Positions 30,370-33,931 of a stretch of 33,931 bases of DNA are shown piece by piece. The position numbers were made by a program, and so were the translations under genes. Numbering within the stretch: the stretch's first letter is position 1; every line of letters begins with the position of its first letter. Origin of the DNA: CALMEH01 sp964548225 (GTDB lineage Bacteria; Acidobacteriota; Blastocatellia; Pyrinomonadales; Pyrinomonadaceae); contig CAZJQP010000057.1 in the NCBI GenBank assembly GCA_964548225.1, positions 1 through 33,931 of the forward strand, in the 5' to 3' direction. The notes under the pieces were generated by a model that saw only the letters and a program-made list of their open reading frames with translations, searched no databases and was not told the DNA's origin.

Positions 30370-30924
30370 ATGCGAATAATTGCAGGCGAATATCGCGGGC
30401 GGATTTTGAAAAGTCCGTCCGGCAATAAAACCCGCCCGACCTCTGACCGTCTGCGCGAAACACTTTTCAATATTTTAGCTCCACTGATTACGGAAGAAAC
30501 GCGGATTTTGGATTTATGTGCGGGAACGGGCGCAGTCGGCATCGAGGCGGTTTCGCGGGGCGCGGGTTTTGCCGCGTTTGTTGATAAATCGCGTCGGGCT
30601 TGCAGTTTAATTGAAGAAAACCTCGACCTTTTGCAAATTCCCGAATCGCAAACTGAAGTTTTTTGTCTGGCGGCGGAAAATTTTGTTCAGCGCGAGCAAA
30701 AGCACGCTTGGGACATAGTTTTTTTCGATCCGCCGTATCAAAGCGATTATTTAATTTTCTTACGCGAATTTGCCGAGAATGTTGAAAATCTTTTATCCGA
30801 AGACGGCATTTTAATCGTCGAACATCACGCCAAAAACACTTTGCCCGACGCAATTTACGACTTGCGACGCTGGCGGATTTTAAAACAAGGCGAAACTCAC
30901 TTGAGTTTTTATGAAAGGCATTAG
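30370..30924 (+). CDS. rsmD: 16S rRNA (guanine-966-N2)-methyltransferase RsmD
   Basis: A 184-residue SAM-dependent methyltransferase that modifies G966 of 16S rRNA (E. coli numbering) in the 30S subunit. It begins MRIIAGEYRGRILKSPSG, then TRPTSDRLRETLFNIL (21-36), SAM loop LDLCAGTGAVGIEA (48-61), the catalytic motif DPPY (120-123), and ends with WRILKQGETHLSFYE. All hallmarks are intact and the length is typical. An AAAGG lies 10 bases before the ATG. The gene upstream is a degenerate paralogue. Confidence 0.95.
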   Translation: MRIIAGEYRGRILKSPSGNKTRPTSDRLRETLFNILAPLITEETRILDLCAGTGAVGIEAVSRGAGFAAFVDKSRRACSLIEENLDLLQIPESQTEVFCLAAENFVQREQKHAWDIVFFDPPYQSDYLIFLREFAENVENLLSEDGILIVEHHAKNTLPDAIYDLRRWRILKQGETHLSFYERH

Positions 30925-30985
30925 TCGTTAGTGGTTAGTTATTAGTTGCGAAGAAGGTTTTGGTAACTAACGACGAACAACTAAC
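30921..30985. repeat. TTAGTNN heptamer inverted repeat after rsmD
   Basis: TTAGTCG, TTAGTGG, TTAGTTA, TTAGTTG (30921-30948) face TAACTAACGACGAACAACTA (from 30964). The stop codon of rsmD (30922-30924) is in the first unit, and the next gene starts 9 bases after the last. Confidence 0.82.
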
Positions 30986-30993
30986 AAAATACA

Positions 30994-31461
30994 ATGAAGA
31001 TTATCGAATTCGAGAGCCGTTATGCCAAAGATTTTGCGCGTTTGAATTACGAATGGATTGAGGAATATTTTTCCGTCGAAGCGCACGACCGCGAAATGTT
31101 GGATGCGCCGGAGGAATATATTATAAATCGCGGCGGGCAGATATTTTTTGCGGAAATTGACGACAAAATTGTCGGAACAGTTGCGTTGATTGCGGTTGGC
31201 GATGATAGTTTTGAACTTGCTAAAATGGCAGTTGACAAAAATTATCGCGGTTTTCGGATTGGCGAGGCGTTGATGTCGGCGTGTGTTGAATTTTCGGCAA
31301 AAAAGGGCATCAAAAAGATTTTTCTGCTGTCGCACACGAAACTTGTTCCGGCGATAAATCTTTATCGGAAGTTCGGATTTGAAGAAATTCCGCTCGATTC
31401 GGACATTCCGTATCAACGCCCCGATATTCAGATGGAATTGCGCTTAAAAAATATAAAATGA
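30994..31461 (+). CDS. GNAT family N-acetyltransferase
   Basis: A 155-residue acetyl-CoA-dependent acetyltransferase. The acetyl-CoA pyrophosphate loop is RGFRIG (85-90), preceded by ELAKMAVDKNY and followed by EALMSACVEFSAKKG; motif B is LYRKFGFEEI near the end. The substrate is unknown: amine, amino acid or protein N-terminus are all possible. Its stop overlaps the start of the transporter gene (ATGA at 31458-31461), so the two are probably translated together. A small molecule may be both acetylated and exported; that link is inferred from the overlap only. Confidence 0.9.
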   Translation: MKIIEFESRYAKDFARLNYEWIEEYFSVEAHDREMLDAPEEYIINRGGQIFFAEIDDKIVGTVALIAVGDDSFELAKMAVDKNYRGFRIGEALMSACVEFSAKKGIKKIFLLSHTKLVPAINLYRKFGFEEIPLDSDIPYQRPDIQMELRLKNIK

Positions 31462-32351
31462 AACCTCTTTTAGTCTGGATTTTGCTGTGTGTCGTGTGGG
31501 GAACGACGTGGATTTTCATCAAACTCGGTTTAAACGACCTGCCGCCCGTATCGTTTGCCGCCGTTCGATTTTCGGTTGCCTGTCTGATTTTGTTTTTCAT
31601 CATCAAATTTCAAAAAATCGAACTCCCGAAAGGGAAAAACGTCCTGATTTTTATCTTAATCACGGGGTTTTTGCAATTTTTCTTTAATTACGGCTTGCTG
31701 TTTTGGGGCGAACAATACATAACTTCGGGACTTGCGGCGGTTTTGCAGGCGACGATTCCGGCTTTCGGGTTAATTTTGGCACGAATTTACGTTGGAGAAG
31801 AAATTACGGGCTTGAAAATCGCTTCTATTTTGCTCGGATTGGCGGGCGTGGCGGTAATTTTCCGCGAACAGCTTATTTTAAATGGTGAAATGGCGTTTTT
31901 CGGGAGCGCGGCGGTGGTTGTCGGCGCGTTTGGCGCGGCTTACGCGAGTGTTTTGACAAAAGCGAAGGGAATTTCGCACCATCCGGCGAGTTTGGTGTTC
32001 GCGCAGATGTTTATCGGACATATTCCGCTCTGGATTGTCGGAATTTCGGCGGAAGGCAACCCCGCAAACTTTAATTGGACGCGGCAAGCGGTAATTTGCG
32101 TCTTTTATCTTGCAGTTGTCGGTTCGATTGTCGCATTTTGGCTTTATTATTGGCTTTTAGCTAGAATTGATGTGTCAAAAGCGATGATGATTGCCTTTGT
32201 AACGCCGCTGGTCGCGGTTTTTGTCGGCAGTTTTTTCGGTGAAAAGCTGGATATTCAAACATTATTGGGCGGAATTTTGATTTTAATTAGCGTGGGGTTA
32301 ATTGTGATAAGATTTTCACCGCAGAAACGCACAAACGAAGAGGTAAAGTAA
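31458..32351 (+). CDS. EamA/DMT family permease
   Basis: A 297-residue inner-membrane protein with ten predicted helices in two EamA halves. The N-terminus LVWILLCVVWGTTWIFIKLG then LNDLPPVSFAAVRF is characteristic, as is GEQYITSGLAAVLQATIPAF in half one and GSIVAFWLYYWLLARIDVSK in half two. Drug/metabolite transporters of this family export amino acids, nucleosides or other small metabolites; the substrate is not predictable here. It starts inside the stop of the acetyltransferase gene. Confidence 0.93.
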   Translation: MKPLLVWILLCVVWGTTWIFIKLGLNDLPPVSFAAVRFSVACLILFFIIKFQKIELPKGKNVLIFILITGFLQFFFNYGLLFWGEQYITSGLAAVLQATIPAFGLILARIYVGEEITGLKIASILLGLAGVAVIFREQLILNGEMAFFGSAAVVVGAFGAAYASVLTKAKGISHHPASLVFAQMFIGHIPLWIVGISAEGNPANFNWTRQAVICVFYLAVVGSIVAFWLYYWLLARIDVSKAMMIAFVTPLVAVFVGSFFGEKLDIQTLLGGILILISVGLIVIRFSPQKRTNEEVK

Positions 32352-32405
32352 GCGGACAAATTTAATTTATGAAAAAGCGGCAAAAGAAACCGAAGTCATA
32401 TTATA

Positions 32406-32491
32406 AATTTTACATTCTACATTTTACATTGATTTCCAGACAAAACATTTTCTCTTGGTAATCAATTTACAATGTAAAATGTAGAATTGAC
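32406..32491. repeat. ACATTTT heptamer inverted repeat before aroC
   Basis: ATTTTACATTCTACATTTTA then CATTGAT (32406-32432) pairs with ATCAATTTACAATGTAAAAT then GTAGAATTG (32461-32489), with one small bulge. Probable 3' end of the transporter transcript. Confidence 0.8.
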
Positions 32492-32522
32492 AATAGTTTG
32501 CTGATGAGCGGTTTCGTGATTG

Positions 32523-32528
32523 TATAAT
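32523..32528 (+). promoter_or_regulatory. Probable -10 box of aroC (TATAAT)
   Basis: A perfect TATAAT, 55 bases before the ATG. The nearest -35-like hexamer is TTGCTG (32498-32503) with a long 19-base spacer. Confidence 0.45.
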
Positions 32529-32582
32529 TATCCGGTTTTAAAGAAAATCCGTGTTTCTATGTTTCCGCATTAAAATCAATTT

Positions 32583-33749
32583 ATGAATTTTAGATTTACA
32601 ACCGCCGGAGAATCGCACGGCAAGGCATTAATTGCGATTGTCGAGGGTTTGCCCGCGGGTTTGGAGATTGATTTGGCGAAAATCAATCACGAACTTTGGC
32701 GCAGACAGCAAGGTTACGGGCGCGGCGGGCGGATGAAGATTGAAACGGATACGATTGAGGTTTTATCGGGCGTGCGGCACGGAAAAACGCTCGGTTCGCC
32801 GGTTGCGTTGATGATTGAAAACCGTGATTTCGTCCATTGGACGGAAATAATGGCGGCGGAAAAGATTTCTGCGCCGCCGAAGAATCCGCGCACGGTAACG
32901 CGCCCGCGTCCGGGACACGCCGACCTCGCGGGCGGGCAAAAATTCGGCGTGCGCGACCTGCGAAATATTCTCGAACGCGCTTCCGCCCGCGAAACTGCCG
33001 CCAGAGTCGCTTGCGGCGCACTCGCCAAACAATTAATCGAACAATTCGGCATCGAAATTAAAAGCCACGTCATAAAATTGGGCAAAATTCCCGAAATTCC
33101 GCTCCAAAAAACTTGGGAAGACATCGCCGCAATCAAAAAAGATTCGCTTTTAAGCTGTGCGGACGCGGAAATCGAAGCCGAAATGGTCAAACATATTGAC
33201 GAAGCGCGGGAAAATGGCGATACTCTGGGCGGAATTTTTGAAATTGTCGCCAAAAACGTCGTTATCGGCTTAGGTTCGCACAATTCTTGGCGCGAAAAGC
33301 TCGACGGCGCACTTGCACAGGCGATAATGTCAATCCAAGCGGTAAAAGCCGTCGAAATTGGCGAAGCGGTGGCAAATGCAGGGCGTTTCGGCTCGGAAGT
33401 TCACGATGAAATCTACTTTGAAGACGAAACATTCCGTCGTAAAACCAATCGTGCGGGCGGTTTGGAAGGCGGAATTACCAATGGCGAAGAAATTCGCGTT
33501 CGCGGCTATCTAAAACCGATTTCAACTTTGCGAAAACCGCTCCATTCGGTTGATATTGACACGAAAAAAGAAGATTTAGCCGCCTTTGAACGCTCGGATA
33601 TTACGGCAGTTCCCTCCGCCGGAGTCATCGGCGAAGCAATGACGGCGATTGTTTTAGCAAATGCTCTGCGCGAAAAGTTTGGCGGCGACTCTTTGGAAGA
33701 AATGCGGCGGAATTTTGAGAATTACAACGAATTACTGAGGAAATATTAG
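32583..33749 (+). CDS. aroC: Chorismate synthase
   Basis: 388 residues, the last step of the shikimate pathway: it converts EPSP to chorismate with reduced FMN. Signatures present: FTTAGESHGKAL (5-16), the His-containing RPRPGHADLAG block (108-117) and RASARETAARVACGALAK (132-149). Near the end, SDITAVPSAGVIGEAMTAIV matches the C-terminal signature. Length is typical. The ATG at 32583 begins directly at the conserved N-terminus. No other aromatic pathway gene is in the window. Confidence 0.97.
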   Translation: MNFRFTTAGESHGKALIAIVEGLPAGLEIDLAKINHELWRRQQGYGRGGRMKIETDTIEVLSGVRHGKTLGSPVALMIENRDFVHWTEIMAAEKISAPPKNPRTVTRPRPGHADLAGGQKFGVRDLRNILERASARETAARVACGALAKQLIEQFGIEIKSHVIKLGKIPEIPLQKTWEDIAAIKKDSLLSCADAEIEAEMVKHIDEARENGDTLGGIFEIVAKNVVIGLGSHNSWREKLDGALAQAIMSIQAVKAVEIGEAVANAGRFGSEVHDEIYFEDETFRRKTNRAGGLEGGITNGEEIRVRGYLKPISTLRKPLHSVDIDTKKEDLAAFERSDITAVPSAGVIGEAMTAIVLANALREKFGGDSLEEMRRNFENYNELLRKY

Positions 33750-33789
33750 GTCTTTCATTTGTTGCAACAGGCATTTTTTCAAAAAAAAT

Positions 33790-33931
33790 AGCTCTGGATT
33801 TAAATCCAGAGCTTTGGAATTTAAATCCAGAGCTTTGGAATTTAAATCCAGAGCTTCGGAATTTAAATCCGAAGGCTTGGAATTTAAATCCAGAGCTTTG
33901 GAATTTAAATCCGAAGGCTTGGAATTTAAAT
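33790..33931. repeat. 21-bp palindromic tandem array after aroC (cut by the window edge)
   Basis: Seven TTTAAAT cores spaced exactly 21 bp apart (33799, 33820, 33841, 33862, 33883, 33904, 33925). Linkers are CCAGAGCTTTGGAA, CCAGAGCTTCGGAA or CCGAAGGCTTGGAA. The first unit is a perfect 24-bp palindrome (33790-33813). The CCGAAGG linker lies after TTCGGAA in one place, so the change preserves dyad symmetry. The right end of the array is outside the window. Confidence 0.92.

Overview
The window reads as a chromosomal segment of a moderately AT-rich Gram-negative bacterium, most likely an Acidobacteriota member of the Blastocatellia/Pyrinomonadaceae type. This is inferred from the style of the type IV pilins, from an ECF sigma factor of the TIGR02999 kind next to a Ser/Thr kinase with C-terminal TPRs, from an LPS heptose pathway, and from secreted HAF-repeat and glycine-zipper proteins. 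I see no rRNA, tRNA, transposase, phage gene or CRISPR array. The left edge cuts a maf gene and the right edge cuts a tandem repeat array.

Layout. 1-3121: maf (partial, minus) diverges from a plus-strand cluster of a DUF721/DciA-like gene, gatC, a small lipoprotein and gatA. 3404-6607: a membrane-anchored protein of unknown function converges on a three-gene ABC-2 cluster (permease, anchored TPR protein, ATPase). 6739-13096: a type IV pilus regulatory locus entirely on the minus strand: a PilS-like kinase, a 14-unit array of 21-bp repeats, a PilR-like sigma-54 activator, then three pilin genes. Each pilin gene has its own -24/-12 promoter, and two of the pilin genes are identical. 13140-15143: a cupin facing gmhB and waaF (LPS core heptose). 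15258-19455: a double zinc-ribbon membrane protein, then an ECF sigma / Ser-Thr kinase pair. 19580-24050: two secreted proteins flanking a coiled-coil J-domain gene and an OsmC gene. 24156-29017: a possible AlkZ-related protein, a CsbD-like peptide, a saccharopine-dehydrogenase-family enzyme and RecG. 29335-30924: two adjacent RsmD-family genes. The first has lost the catalytic DPPY motif and gained an Arg-rich repeat tail. 30994-33749: a GNAT acetyltransferase, a DMT exporter and aroC.

Most striking points. (1) The pilus module: kinase, sigma-54 activator, three sigma-54 promoters, and a conserved upstream element at a matched distance in two of them. (2) Heptamer short tandem repeats, usually arranged as hairpins, occupy many gene boundaries. 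In several places they have entered coding sequence: inside the kinase domain of the Ser/Thr kinase, inside Maf, at the start of GmhB, and as the signal peptide of a lipoprotein. (3) Three unrelated arrays share an exact 21-bp period. (4) There is an apparently catalytically dead RsmD paralogue upstream of the intact one. (5) Three genes have promoter-like hexamers placed so that the transcript would start at or next to the AUG.
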